DNA of 59,182 nt from positions 1 through 59,182 of the forward strand of contig DASPNP010000006.1 of assembly GCA_035626475.1 (NCBI GenBank). Direction: 5' to 3'. A program made the position numbers and the translations under genes. Under the pieces are notes generated by a model. That model was not told the DNA's origin, made no database searches, and worked only from the letters and a program-made list of their open reading frames with translations. Position 1 is the first letter of the stretch, and each line of letters opens with the position of its first letter. Source of the stretch: DASPKT01 sp035626475. Lineage in GTDB: Bacteria; Pseudomonadota; Alphaproteobacteria; Azospirillales; Azospirillaceae. This document shows, one piece after another, positions 44,437 through 53,872 of the stretch.

Positions 44437-45305
44437 GCGGCGAGCTCCTTGCGGACGAACCAGCGCGGCCGGCCCATCACGGCGTCGGGGATGTGGGTGA
44501 CCTGGGCATAGCCCCGGTCCATCAGGAAATGCGGGCCCTGCCACTCGTACGGAATGGCCGACACGCTCTCGGCGCCGGCGGCGCGGGCGGCCTCCTCGAG
44601 CGCGGCCAGCAGGCGGGAGCCGAGGCCGCGGCCGCGATGCTCCGGCTCGACCCAGCCCTCCAGGATGATCCACCAGCGCGCGTCGCGGATCGCGTTGATG
44701 CCGCCGACCAGGGCGCCGGCATCGTCACGGGCATAGGTGCCGACATCGCCGTAGCTGTTGCCGACGGCGGCCTGCCAGTGCTCGGTGAGGCCGTCGTCCA
44801 GCCTGTCCATGTCGGCCTTGGCCGGCGCGTCTGTCAGCTCCGCCGTGAGGCCCTCGGGCACAGGCGGCACAGGACCGGGCGCCACTTCCTTGCGGAAATA
44901 GGTGCGGTCGTAGCCGTGGACGAAGCGGGGGATCACCCCGATCACCTCATAGCCGAAGCGCGGATAGTAGCGCGGCGCCTGGAAACCCATGGTGTTCAGG
45001 TAGAGGCGCCGGCAGCCCTCGCGTGCCGCCACATGCTCGGCCTTGGCCAGCAGCAGGGCGCCCAGCCCCTGGCCCCGGCAGTCGCGGTCGGTCCAGAGCC
45101 AGACGACATGCAGGTCCGTGCCCGTGATCTCCAGCCGCGCGCCGGAGACGACGGTGCCCTCCGGGTCACGCAGGAACAGCCCCAGGACGCGCTTCTCCCA
45201 GCCCAGCCCGGCCGTCGCCAGGGGCGCCACCTTGGCGGCCACCCACGCCGTCGCCTCTTCGGGCGCCGGGTCCTGGACCGCTATGGTGAGGGCGGGGGCG
45301 TCCAT
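44433..45305 (-). CDS. Double-GNAT acetyltransferase inside the suf operon (I)
   Basis: A 290-aa protein with two GNAT domains. Domain 1 (about 1-140) has the acetyl-CoA loop RGQGLGALLL and MGFQAPRYYPRFGY; domain 2 (about 150-290) has RGRGLGSRLL and MDRGYAQV. Both loops look intact. The substrate is unknown. It lies between sufD and sufS, overlaps sufS by ATGA and starts 7 bases after sufD, so it belongs to the operon. It is related in plan to the GNAT at 46622. Confidence 0.85.
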   Translation of the reverse strand: MDAPALTIAVQDPAPEEATAWVAAKVAPLATAGLGWEKRVLGLFLRDPEGTVVSGARLEITGTDLHVVWLWTDRDCRGQGLGALLLAKAEHVAAREGCRRLYLNTMGFQAPRYYPRFGYEVIGVIPRFVHGYDRTYFRKEVAPGPVPPVPEGLTAELTDAPAKADMDRLDDGLTEHWQAAVGNSYGDVGTYARDDAGALVGGINAIRDARWWIILEGWVEPEHRGRGLGSRLLAALEEAARAAGAESVSAIPYEWQGPHFLMDRGYAQVTHIPDAVMGRPRWFVRKELAA

Positions 45306-45312
45306 GGTCGGG

Positions 45313-46617
45313 TCAGCGCTCCGCCTGCCAAGCCTCGATGCGGGCCTGGAAATGCTCACGCACCGCCTCGTCCGCGATCTCCTCCACCGCCTCGTCCAGG
45401 AAGGCGCGGACCAGCAGGCCGCGCGCCTCGTCCGCCGGCACGCCGCGGGAGCGGAGATAGAACAGCGCGTCGTCGTCCAGCTCGCCGGCGGTGGCGCCGT
45501 GGCTGCACTTCACGTCGTCGGCATAGATCTCCAGCTCGGGTTTGCTGTCGATCTCGGCCTGGTCGGACAGCAGCAGCGCCCGGTTCAGCTGGTAGCCGTC
45601 GGTCTTCTGCGCGTCGGGGCGAACGATGATCTTGCCCTGGAAGACCGCGCGCGCCTTGCCGTCGATGGCGCCCTTCACCACCTCGCGGCTGGTGCAGCGG
45701 GGCTCGGCATGGTCGATCAGGCTGGTGAAGTCGGTATGCTGCTCGCCGCGCACCGCATAGGCGCCGGAGACCTTCACATTGCCGCCCGTGCCGGCCAGCC
45801 GCGCATGGATCTCGTTGCGCGACAGCCGTGCGCCGATGGTCAGCACGAAGGTGTCGTAGGTGGCGTCTCGCGCCACGGTGGCGACGGTGGTCGCCAGGTG
45901 GAAGGCATCCACGCTCTCGCGCTGGATCTTGTAGTGACGCAGGATGCCGCCCTGGGCCACCGACACCTCCGCCGCGACATTGGCGAAATAGGCGCCGCCG
46001 CCCTGGCCGAGATGATGCTCGACCAGCGTGACCTGGGCGTTCTCCGCCACATCCACCATGATGCGCGGATGCCAGCGCAGCCCGTCGCCGGTGCCGACGA
46101 AGACCAGTTCCAGCGGCTGGGACACGGCCACGCCGCGCGCTACGCGCAGCACGGCGCCGTCGGTGATGAAGGCGGTGTTCAGCGCCACCATCGGCAGCCC
46201 GTCGGCCGCCGCGGTGCGGCCCAGCAGCGCCTCGACCCCGGCCGGGTCGCGGGCCAGCGCCTGCGCCAGCCCCTCCAGCGCCACGCCCTGCGGCAGGCCG
46301 GTGGTGGAGGACAGGTCCGGGCGGTGGCGGCCATCGACGAAGACCAGGCGCAGCGGGGCGGTGCCGGCGGGCGCCACGGTCGGCAGCGCGTCCACGGCAC
46401 CGCCAGCGCCGGTCGCCAGCGCGAAGTCGCGCTTCTCCAGCGGACGCAGGCTCGTGTACTTCCACGCCTCCAGCCCCGGGCCGGGCAGGCCCATGGCGCC
46501 GAAGCGCTCGATGCCGATGCCGCGCAGCCGGTCCAGCCAGGGCAGTCCGGCACCGGGCAGGGATGCCGCCTGGTCGCGGAAGGCATCGAGATAGGGCTTC
46601 AGGTTCGTCTCGCTCAT
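45313..46617 (-). CDS. sufD: SufD, subunit of the SufBCD scaffold
   Basis: A 434-aa beta-helix protein that pairs with SufB on the SufC ATPase. The C-terminal SufBD core is clear: HYKIQRESVDAFHLATTVATV, DGYQLNRALLLSDQAEIDSKPELEIYADDVKCSHGATAGELDDDALFYLRSRG. The N-terminal half is variable, as usual. It lies between the two GNAT genes. Confidence 0.94.
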   Translation of the reverse strand: MSETNLKPYLDAFRDQAASLPGAGLPWLDRLRGIGIERFGAMGLPGPGLEAWKYTSLRPLEKRDFALATGAGGAVDALPTVAPAGTAPLRLVFVDGRHRPDLSSTTGLPQGVALEGLAQALARDPAGVEALLGRTAAADGLPMVALNTAFITDGAVLRVARGVAVSQPLELVFVGTGDGLRWHPRIMVDVAENAQVTLVEHHLGQGGGAYFANVAAEVSVAQGGILRHYKIQRESVDAFHLATTVATVARDATYDTFVLTIGARLSRNEIHARLAGTGGNVKVSGAYAVRGEQHTDFTSLIDHAEPRCTSREVVKGAIDGKARAVFQGKIIVRPDAQKTDGYQLNRALLLSDQAEIDSKPELEIYADDVKCSHGATAGELDDDALFYLRSRGVPADEARGLLVRAFLDEAVEEIADEAVREHFQARIEAWQAER

Positions 46618-46621
46618 ATCG

Positions 46622-47497
46622 TCACAAGCTCATGCGCAGGGCCGTCATGCCGAAGCCGGCCATGAAGTCGGGGAGGTAGGCCAGGTCGGAGAAGCCGACG
46701 CGGCGGTAGAAGGGGGCGGCCTGGAAGTCCATGGTCTCCACCGTGGCGCGGCGGCAACCCATCCGGCGACCCTCCGTGATCGCGGTGGTCAGCATGCGGG
46801 CACCGAGGCCGGTGCCGCGCAGCGCCTCGTCCAGCCAGACCATGTCGACCATGAACTCGTCGCCCGCGGCATAGCAGATGGCGCCGCCCTTGACGGTTTC
46901 GCCATCGCGGACATAGGCCGTGACCCAGCGCGGCGCCACGCCGATGTTGCGCTGCCGGCGCTGGTCCAGCCGCTTCCAGTTCTCCTGCGCCCAGACGTCG
47001 GAGGGCGGGCGGCGGATCTCCAGCGACAGGCCCTGCGGCACGGCGGGCGCCACTGCCTCGTCGGTGGAGAGCTCCAGCAGCGCCAGATCGCCGCCCCGGA
47101 TATGGTCCGGGACCACCGCCACGATCCGGGCGCCCGCCGCCTCATAGGCGCTGTCAGGCGCATGGGCGCGGCGGCCGACCATCAGGCGGGGGACGCCCAG
47201 ATGCGCCAGCTCCGCCAGCGCCGCGCCGATCAGCAGGCCAGGCACCGGGCTGTCGTCGGCGGCCGTGCTCGTCCACAGGCCCCAAGGGCTGTAGGCGGCG
47301 TCGGCATAGGCGACGATCGCCACGCCGCCGATCCAGGCATCGTCCTTCGCCTCGCGTACGGCCAGGCCCAGGCGCGCCACGGGGGCGGGCGTCTTGGCGG
47401 CGTTGTAGGCCATCAGCCCCGCCAGCACGGCCTTGGACTCAGGCGTGTGGAGGTCGGCGCCGTGGACGACCTCTATGCTGACGGTGTCCGAGATCAT
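46622..47497 (-). CDS. Double-GNAT acetyltransferase inside the suf operon (II)
   Basis: A 291-aa protein. The C-terminal GNAT domain is intact (RGTGLGARMLTTAI, MDFQAAPFYRRVGF). The N-terminal half has GNAT-like strands but a degenerate acetyl-CoA loop. The plan matches the GNAT at 44433. ATG 47497 follows the sufC stop by 4 bases, and sufD starts 5 bases beyond its end, so it is co-transcribed. Substrate unknown. Confidence 0.83.
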   Translation of the reverse strand: MISDTVSIEVVHGADLHTPESKAVLAGLMAYNAAKTPAPVARLGLAVREAKDDAWIGGVAIVAYADAAYSPWGLWTSTAADDSPVPGLLIGAALAELAHLGVPRLMVGRRAHAPDSAYEAAGARIVAVVPDHIRGGDLALLELSTDEAVAPAVPQGLSLEIRRPPSDVWAQENWKRLDQRRQRNIGVAPRWVTAYVRDGETVKGGAICYAAGDEFMVDMVWLDEALRGTGLGARMLTTAITEGRRMGCRRATVETMDFQAAPFYRRVGFSDLAYLPDFMAGFGMTALRMSL

Positions 47498-47501
47498 GGC
47501 G

Positions 47502-48254
47502 TCAGGCGGCCTCGGTGCCGGTGAACTCGGCATAGCCGGTCCGCTCCAGCTCCAGCGCCAGCTCCTTGCCGCCGGACTTCACGATGCGGCCGTAGGCCAG
47601 CACATGGACATGGTCCGGGACTATGTAGTCCAGCAGGCGCTGGTAATGGGTGATGACCAGCATGGAGCGGTCGGGGCCGCGCAGGGAATTCACGCCGTCG
47701 GCGACGATCTTCAGCGCGTCGATGTCCAGGCCGCTGTCGGTCTCGTCCAGGATCGCGAACTTCGGATCCAGCATGGCCATCTGAAGCACCTCGTTGCGCT
47801 TCTTCTCGCCGCCGGAGAAGCCGACATTGACCGCCCGCTTGATCATCTCGTCGGTCATGTTCAGCGTCTTGGCCTTGGCGCGGATCAGCTTCAGGAACTG
47901 CATCGCGTCCAGCTCGCCCAGGCCCTTGTGCTTGCGCACCGCGTTCAGCGCCGTCTTCAGGAAGGTGGCGTTGGTCACGCCCGGGATCTCGATCGGGTAC
48001 TGGAAGGCCAGGAACACGCCCTCGGCGGCCCGCTCCTCCGGCTCCATCGCCAGCAGGTCCTTGCCGTCGAAGGTGATGGAGCCCTGCGTGACCTCGTAGC
48101 CCTCACGCCCCGCCAGGATGTAGGACAGCGTGCTCTTGCCCGAGCCGTTCGGCCCCATGATGGCGTGCACCTCGCCCGGCCCGATATCCAGGTCGATCCC
48201 CTTCAGGATCGCCTTGCCGTCGACGGTGGCGTGCAGGTCGCGGATCTTAAGCAT
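47502..48254 (-). CDS. sufC: SufC, ABC-type ATPase of the SufBCD scaffold
   Basis: A 250-aa soluble ABC ATPase. Walker A GPNGSGKST, signature VGFSGGEKKR, Walker B FAILDETDSGLD, and a conserved H-loop (VITHYQRLL). ATG 48254 is preferred; a GTG one codon upstream is possible. Separated from sufB by repeat element D copy 2. Confidence 0.96.
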   Translation of the reverse strand: MLKIRDLHATVDGKAILKGIDLDIGPGEVHAIMGPNGSGKSTLSYILAGREGYEVTQGSITFDGKDLLAMEPEERAAEGVFLAFQYPIEIPGVTNATFLKTALNAVRKHKGLGELDAMQFLKLIRAKAKTLNMTDEMIKRAVNVGFSGGEKKRNEVLQMAMLDPKFAILDETDSGLDIDALKIVADGVNSLRGPDRSMLVITHYQRLLDYIVPDHVHVLAYGRIVKSGGKELALELERTGYAEFTGTEAA

Positions 48255-48300
48255 CACTCTGGTCTTCCCTTCATTGCCGTGTCGTCCTTCCCACCAGATC

Positions 48301-48481
48301 CGTCATCCCGGCGAAAGCCGGGACCCAGGGGTTGCAGCGCAGTGCCGCCGCTCACACCCAAGGCCCCGACCGGGGCTGACCAATCCGACAAAGGCGACGC
48401 GTCTCCTATCCGTTCAACAAACCCGCTGCATCAACCGCATCCCGCTGCAACCCCTGGGCCCCGGCCTTCGCCGGGGTGACG
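48301..48481. repeat. Inverted-repeat element D, copy 2, within the suf operon
   Basis: Left arm cgtcatcccggcgaaagccg continuing to ggggttgcagc; right arm ccgctgcatcaaccgcatcc...gccggggtgacg. The arms match those of 7175-7330. It occupies nearly all of the 252-base gap between sufB and sufC; in the mRNA it would form a long hairpin. Confidence 0.87.
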
Positions 48482-48506
48482 GGGGAGAGGGGGCGGCCGG
48501 TGAGCG

Positions 48507-49988
<1,482 letters not shown>

Positions 49989-50000
49989 GCGGTGCTCTCC

Positions 50001-50477
50001 TCAAGAAATCCGTTGGCCGGCCGTCGCCGCGCCGGCCTTCGCCCTGGGGGGCGCGGGCGGCAGCGGCGGGAAGGACGGCGTCGCCATGTCGGCCAGGGTC
50101 ACGCCCTCGAGCGCCCGGCGCACGGCCTGGTTGACCTTGTCCCAATTGCCCTTGCGGGCGCACAAACTCTCCACCCCACAGGCCCCCTCGGCCCCGTCGA
50201 CGCAGTCGACCAGGGCGATGGGCCCGTCGATGGCGCCGATGATGGCGGCCACCGTGATGAGGTCGGGCGAGGTCGCCAGGCTGTAACCGCCGGCGGCACC
50301 CCGATGCGAGGTCACCAGCCCGGCCTTCGTCAGCAGCTTCAGCAGCTTGGACACGGTCGGCGCCGGCAGGCCGGTGCGGTCCGCCAGCGCGCCGGCGGCG
50401 TGCATGGCCGCGTCGCTGCGCATCATGGCGGTCATCACCACCACGGCGTAATCCGTGAGCTTGCTGAGCCTGATCAT
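50001..50477 (-). CDS. Rrf2-family SUF operon regulator
   Basis: A 158-aa transcription factor. The winged helix (LTDYAVVVMTAMMR, LPAPTVSKLLKLLTKAGLVTSHRGAAGGY) is followed by three cysteines (VDCVDG, GACG, SLCARKG) with the spacing of an Rrf2 Fe-S ligand set. This is the IscR-like regulator type usually placed at the head of suf operons, sensing cluster sufficiency. The C-terminal ~25 residues are Pro/Ala-rich. ATG 50477 is the family start. A palindrome in its promoter suggests autoregulation. Confidence 0.92.
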   Translation of the reverse strand: MIRLSKLTDYAVVVMTAMMRSDAAMHAAGALADRTGLPAPTVSKLLKLLTKAGLVTSHRGAAGGYSLATSPDLITVAAIIGAIDGPIALVDCVDGAEGACGVESLCARKGNWDKVNQAVRRALEGVTLADMATPSFPPLPPAPPRAKAGAATAGQRIS

Positions 50478-50502
50478 GCGGGGCCGGGAGACCTTCTTAA
50501 TC

Positions 50503-50519
50503 CGTACCGATTTGGTACG
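50503..50519 (-). promoter_or_regulatory. Candidate operator of the suf operon
   Basis: A perfect inverted repeat cgtacc-gattt-ggtacg lies 26 bases before the regulator's start codon and over the predicted transcription start. The Rrf2 regulator encoded just downstream is the obvious candidate to bind it. Confidence 0.6.
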
Positions 50520-50520
50520 C

Positions 50521-50551
50521 TTTATGTGGCCTCCGGGGGACACTGTGTCAA
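50521..50551 (-). promoter_or_regulatory. Promoter of the suf operon
   Basis: On the minus strand, a consensus -35 TTGACA (50551-50546) is followed by ACATAA or CATAAA after 18-19 bases. The -10 is weak, as is common for regulated promoters. Confidence 0.5.
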
Positions 50552-50634
50552 GCGCGGTGCCGGCCCCGACCCATGCTCAGGAGCAGGGGAGGGATGCTCT
50601 GAGGGAGGGCTGTGAGGGTGTTGACCCCACCGCC

Positions 50635-50777
50635 CGTCACCCCCGCGCAAGCCGGGGCCCCGGGCATTCCATTTGCACCGGTTCATCGGGACCAGGGTGC
50701 CGCGGCGCCCTTTGCGCCTTCTACCTCATGCCGGAGCAAGCGGAATAGCTGGATCCCCGCCTCCGTGGGGATGACGG
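50635..50777. repeat. MITE-like element C, copy 3 (diverged)
   Basis: Ends cgtcacccccgcgcaagccg and cccgcctccgtggggatgac, inner segment ccggagcaagcggaatagct as in copy 2. It lies between the suf promoter and the terminator of the stress operon, within the gene-free interval 50478-50875. Confidence 0.8.
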
Positions 50778-50819
50778 GGGAAGTAGGTTGGGCGGCCCGG
50801 CTGAGCCCAACAGCCAACG

Positions 50820-50849
50820 AAAAACCCCGCCCTCTCGCGAGGGCGGGGT
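50820..50849 (-). terminator. Terminator of the membrane stress operon
   Basis: A perfect stem, accccgccctc/gagggcggggt, with a tcgc loop is followed on the minus strand by ttttcgttgg. It is 27 bases past the last stop codon. Confidence 0.9.
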
Positions 50850-50875
50850 CGCTCGTCGCGGCCTTGGAAGGCCGG

Positions 50876-51985
50876 TCAGATGTTGGTCGACTTGCCGGTG
50901 GTGCCGGTCGTGGCCGAGCCGGTGGAGGCGCCGGTCGAGCCCAGGGTAGAGCCCGTCGAGCCCGTCACGGTGCTGGCGCCGATGCCGCCGCTGCTCTTGC
51001 TGGCGGAGGTCGTGCCGCCGGTCGAGCCGGTGGCCGAACCGCCGATGCCCGAGCTGCCCATCGTGGAGCCGCCGATGCCGGAGGCGCCCATGGTCGAACC
51101 CGAGCTGCCGCCCGAGGTCGAGCCGGAAGCGCCGACCGTCTCGGTCAGCCCCTCGCGGTCGGCGGCGGAGGTGGCCGTCTCGCGGGCGGCGTCCACGGCC
51201 GAGCGGGCGGCTTCCTTGGCGACGGTCTGGGCGCGGTTCAGCGTGTCGGCGCCCTGGGTGCGGGCCTGCTCCCAGAACTGGTCGCGGTACTCGCCCAGCC
51301 ACTCGTCCTCGGCCTCGGTCGAGGGCAGGGCGGCGCCGACGGCGGCACCCAGCGCCAGGGCCATCAGGCCGGAGGCCATCGGGTGGTCGTCGACCATGTC
51401 CCACAGGCTGCGGGTGGTGTCGGCGACGCGGCCGCGGATGGCCGAGGTCCGGCCGCCCGACCCGTAGTCGCTGCGGTCGGCGAAGGCGTCGCCGCCATAG
51501 ATCGCCTGGTCGGCCCGGGCGTCGTAGTCGGCGATGCGGTCATAGCCCTCGGCGGTGCTGTCGCTGTCGTCGCCGCTGCCGGAGAAGCGGCCCTTGATCG
51601 AGCCGGCGGCGCCGGTCACGCCGCCGCGGGCGCTCTCGTAGCCGTGCTGGACCGTGTCGCGGACCGAACCGGCGGCGCCGGTCACCCGCTCGCGGACGGC
51701 GCCGTAGCCGTCGCCGACGCGGGAGCGCAGCCCCTCGGTGCGGCGGCCGGCCCAGTCGGCGGCGTTGCTGTAGGTCTCGGTCTTGCGGGCCTGGGACAGC
51801 AGCAGCCAGCCCACGCCGAGGCCGATCAGGGCGAGCGGGATCGGGTTGGCGCGCAGCGTGCCGCCGATGCCCCCGGTGCTCTCCGTCTCATACTCGTAGG
51901 CATAGCGGCCGTCGTTCCCGTACCGGCCGTCGTTGTCGGCGCCGTAGTCGTCGCCTTCACCGTAGGAGTAGTTGCCGTAAGTCAT
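50876..51985 (-). CDS. Membrane protein with Gly/Ser/Thr-rich tail (DUF3618-like region)
   Basis: A 369-aa protein. A Tyr/Gly/Asp-rich N terminus precedes a membrane helix in a NPIPLALIGLGVGWLLL segment typical of DUF3618-type proteins, then amphipathic helical repeats (VTGAAGSVRDTVQHGYES, VTGAAGSIKGRFSG), a second hydrophobic stretch (MASGLMALALGAAVGAAL) and an ~85-residue Gly/Ser/Thr tail with the repeat SGIGGSTMG/SGIGGSATG. Function unknown. ATG 51985 has ggtgagg upstream. Third gene of the operon. Confidence 0.75.
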   Translation of the reverse strand: MTYGNYSYGEGDDYGADNDGRYGNDGRYAYEYETESTGGIGGTLRANPIPLALIGLGVGWLLLSQARKTETYSNAADWAGRRTEGLRSRVGDGYGAVRERVTGAAGSVRDTVQHGYESARGGVTGAAGSIKGRFSGSGDDSDSTAEGYDRIADYDARADQAIYGGDAFADRSDYGSGGRTSAIRGRVADTTRSLWDMVDDHPMASGLMALALGAAVGAALPSTEAEDEWLGEYRDQFWEQARTQGADTLNRAQTVAKEAARSAVDAARETATSAADREGLTETVGASGSTSGGSSGSTMGASGIGGSTMGSSGIGGSATGSTGGTTSASKSSGGIGASTVTGSTGSTLGSTGASTGSATTGTTGKSTNI

Positions 51986-52010
51986 GTGCCTCACCTTCTC
52001 CGATGGTTGG

Positions 52011-52442
52011 TCAGCGTCCGACTTGGGACTTCGCCCAGCGGCCGTCGTCCTTGATGGTCTCGATCGTCCTCTTGGGCACCAGGTTCTTCGCCGTCAGCTT
52101 CTTCTTGCCGGCGGCGACCAGCCCGTAGCCCACCCCCACCACGACCAGGCCCACGATCAGCGCCGCGGCCCAGGTAGGCAGCACCAGGTCCAGGATCAGG
52201 ACCAGGGCCGCCAGCAGGAACAGCACCCCGGCGAAGGCGATCGCCCCGCCCATCGCCAGGCTGGCGGCACCCTTGCCGGCCTGGCTGGCCTTCTCCGAGA
52301 TCTCCGTCTTGGCCAGCTCCAGCTCCTTGCGGATCAGGGAGGAGGTCTCGCCGGCGAGGTCGGAGAAGAGGGCGGTCAGGGGGCGTTCCTCATGTTGGGT
52401 GGCGGACCCCCCGTGGGGGTCCGCCGGTCCTTCCATGGTCAT
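52011..52442 (-). CDS. Phage holin family (DUF1469/holin-X type) membrane protein
   Basis: A 143-aa protein. The N terminus PLTALFSDLAGETSSLIRKELELAKTE and two long membrane helices (about 62-84 and 90-110) match the Phage_holin_3_6 group common in bacterial chromosomes. The name is historical; no lysis module is present. ATG 52442 overlaps the upstream stop (ATGA). Proteins of this type are often encoded beside DUF3618 proteins, as here. Confidence 0.85.
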   Translation of the reverse strand: MTMEGPADPHGGSATQHEERPLTALFSDLAGETSSLIRKELELAKTEISEKASQAGKGAASLAMGGAIAFAGVLFLLAALVLILDLVLPTWAAALIVGLVVVGVGYGLVAAGKKKLTAKNLVPKRTIETIKDDGRWAKSQVGR

Positions 52443-53872
52443 GACTTCCCTCCCGAGCCCGACGTCGAGCCGCCCGGCGTGGCGGTCGTCCCCGCCGGCT
52501 TCGTGCCGCCCGTCGTGCTGCCGCCCGTCGTGCTGCCAGACGCGCCGCCGGTGCTGCCCGAGACGCCGCCGGCCCCGGTCTTGGTGCCGCCGATGCCGTG
52601 GGTACCGAGCGCGCTGTCGCTGCCGACCTGGCCGCCGCCGATGCCGCCGCCCGAGGTCGAGCCGCTGGCGGTGGAGCCGGTGGTCGAACCGCCGCCGCTG
52701 GTCGAGGTGCCGCCCGACGTGGTGTTGCCGGAGGTCGTGCTGTTGGCGCTGCGGGCGCCGGTGGTGCCGGCGTCGGAGCTGCTGATGCCCGACCCGGTGC
52801 CGGCGCTGCCGGAGCCGCCGGTGGTCTGCGTCTGGTTGACGCCGATGGAGGAGGAGCCCGAGGCGCCGCCCGTCACCGTGCCGCCCGCGCCGCCGGCCGC
52901 GCCCGCCTTGCCGGCGCCCATGCCGACGCCGGTGGAGCCCGGCGTGCCGGCCTTGCCGGTGCCGGTGTCGCCCAGCCCGCCCGCGCCGCTGGCGGTGGTG
53001 CCGAGGCCGCCGGCGCCGGAGCCCATCGGGCTCAGCCCCGCGCCGGCCGTGCTGCCGGCGGCGCCGCTGCCGATGCCCGACGTGCTGGTGCCGGTGGCGC
53101 CCGACGCGCTGCCGCCGGTGCGGCTGCCGCCCGTGGCCCCGCCGCCGCTGACGCCCGGGTTGCTGCCGGTGGTCTGCATCTTGCGGGTGGTCTCGTCCAT
53201 GCCGCCCGACGAGCGGGCCTCGTCCTCGCCGCCATAGCCGAAGCCGGCGGCCGAGCCGTAGCCGGTGCCGGCGCCACCCTTGCCGTAGCCGCCGGTGCCG
53301 TAGCCGGTGGAGCGGTAGCCGGTGCTGCGGTTGGAGCCGCCGCGGCGCGAGCGCGGCATGCCGCCGCCCACATCCTCGTCGCCATGCTGCTCATAGCCGC
53401 TGTAGGTGCCGTAGCCGCCATAGGCCTGGCGCTCGCGGCGGTCGCTGGAGGCCTTCAGGAACCGGCCGAGCGCGAGGCCCGCCAGCAGGGCGGCGCCCAT
53501 GAAGATCTCGGGCTGGCGGCGGGCGAAGCCCTCGACCTGGCCCAGCACGTCGTCCATCGAGCGCTCGCGGAGGCCGCCGGCGAACTGGTCGATGCGGTCG
53601 GCGGCCTGGTTCACGTAGCGCGCCGGGGCCGACTGGTTCTTCGCATCCAGCTGGTTGGCCGCCTCGCGCAGCGCGTCCGCCACGCCGACGATCGTCTCGG
53701 CGGCGCGGTGCTGCTGCTGCTCGAAGAGGCCGCGCACCTGCTCCTTCGCGGCGCCGGCAAGCCGGTTGCCGACGTCCTGGACCTGGGACTGGACCTGCGA
53801 CTTGATCTCGCCCGCGGTGCCCGAGATCGAGCCGCCCTGCGGCGTCGAACCGGTGCTATCGCCAATCGCCAT
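52439..53872 (-). CDS. Stress-operon protein with helical head and long Gly/Ser/Thr tail
   Basis: A 477-aa protein. Residues ~20-115 form an amphipathic helical region (EIKSQVQSQVQDVGNRLAGAAK), followed by a hydrophobic segment (IFMGAALLAGLALGRFLKAS), a Tyr/Gly/Arg-rich stretch, and ~270 residues almost entirely Gly, Ser, Thr and Ala. The head resembles what is annotated in rhizobia as nutrient-deprivation-induced protein; that assignment is from memory and uncertain. A strong aaggagg precedes ATG 53872. First gene of the operon behind a putative EcfG promoter. Confidence 0.75.
   Translation of the reverse strand: MAIGDSTGSTPQGGSISGTAGEIKSQVQSQVQDVGNRLAGAAKEQVRGLFEQQQHRAAETIVGVADALREAANQLDAKNQSAPARYVNQAADRIDQFAGGLRERSMDDVLGQVEGFARRQPEIFMGAALLAGLALGRFLKASSDRRERQAYGGYGTYSGYEQHGDEDVGGGMPRSRRGGSNRSTGYRSTGYGTGGYGKGGAGTGYGSAAGFGYGGEDEARSSGGMDETTRKMQTTGSNPGVSGGGATGGSRTGGSASGATGTSTSGIGSGAAGSTAGAGLSPMGSGAGGLGTTASGAGGLGDTGTGKAGTPGSTGVGMGAGKAGAAGGAGGTVTGGASGSSSIGVNQTQTTGGSGSAGTGSGISSSDAGTTGARSANSTTSGNTTSGGTSTSGGGSTTGSTASGSTSGGGIGGGQVGSDSALGTHGIGGTKTGAGGVSGSTGGASGSTTGGSTTGGTKPAGTTATPGGSTSGSGGKS

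Noticed and set aside
52011..52442. Prophage lysis gene, suggested by the holin annotation
   Set aside because: No endolysin, spanin, structural or integrase gene is nearby; this holin-X type is common in chromosomal stress operons.
51984..53237. Long plus-strand frame (417 codons) rich in Pro/Val/Leu opposite the GST-tail gene
   Set aside because: It is antisense to the low-complexity tail; its Pro-rich composition is the mirror of Gly/Ser/Thr codons. The minus-strand genes have ribosome sites, coupled stops/starts and recognisable domains.
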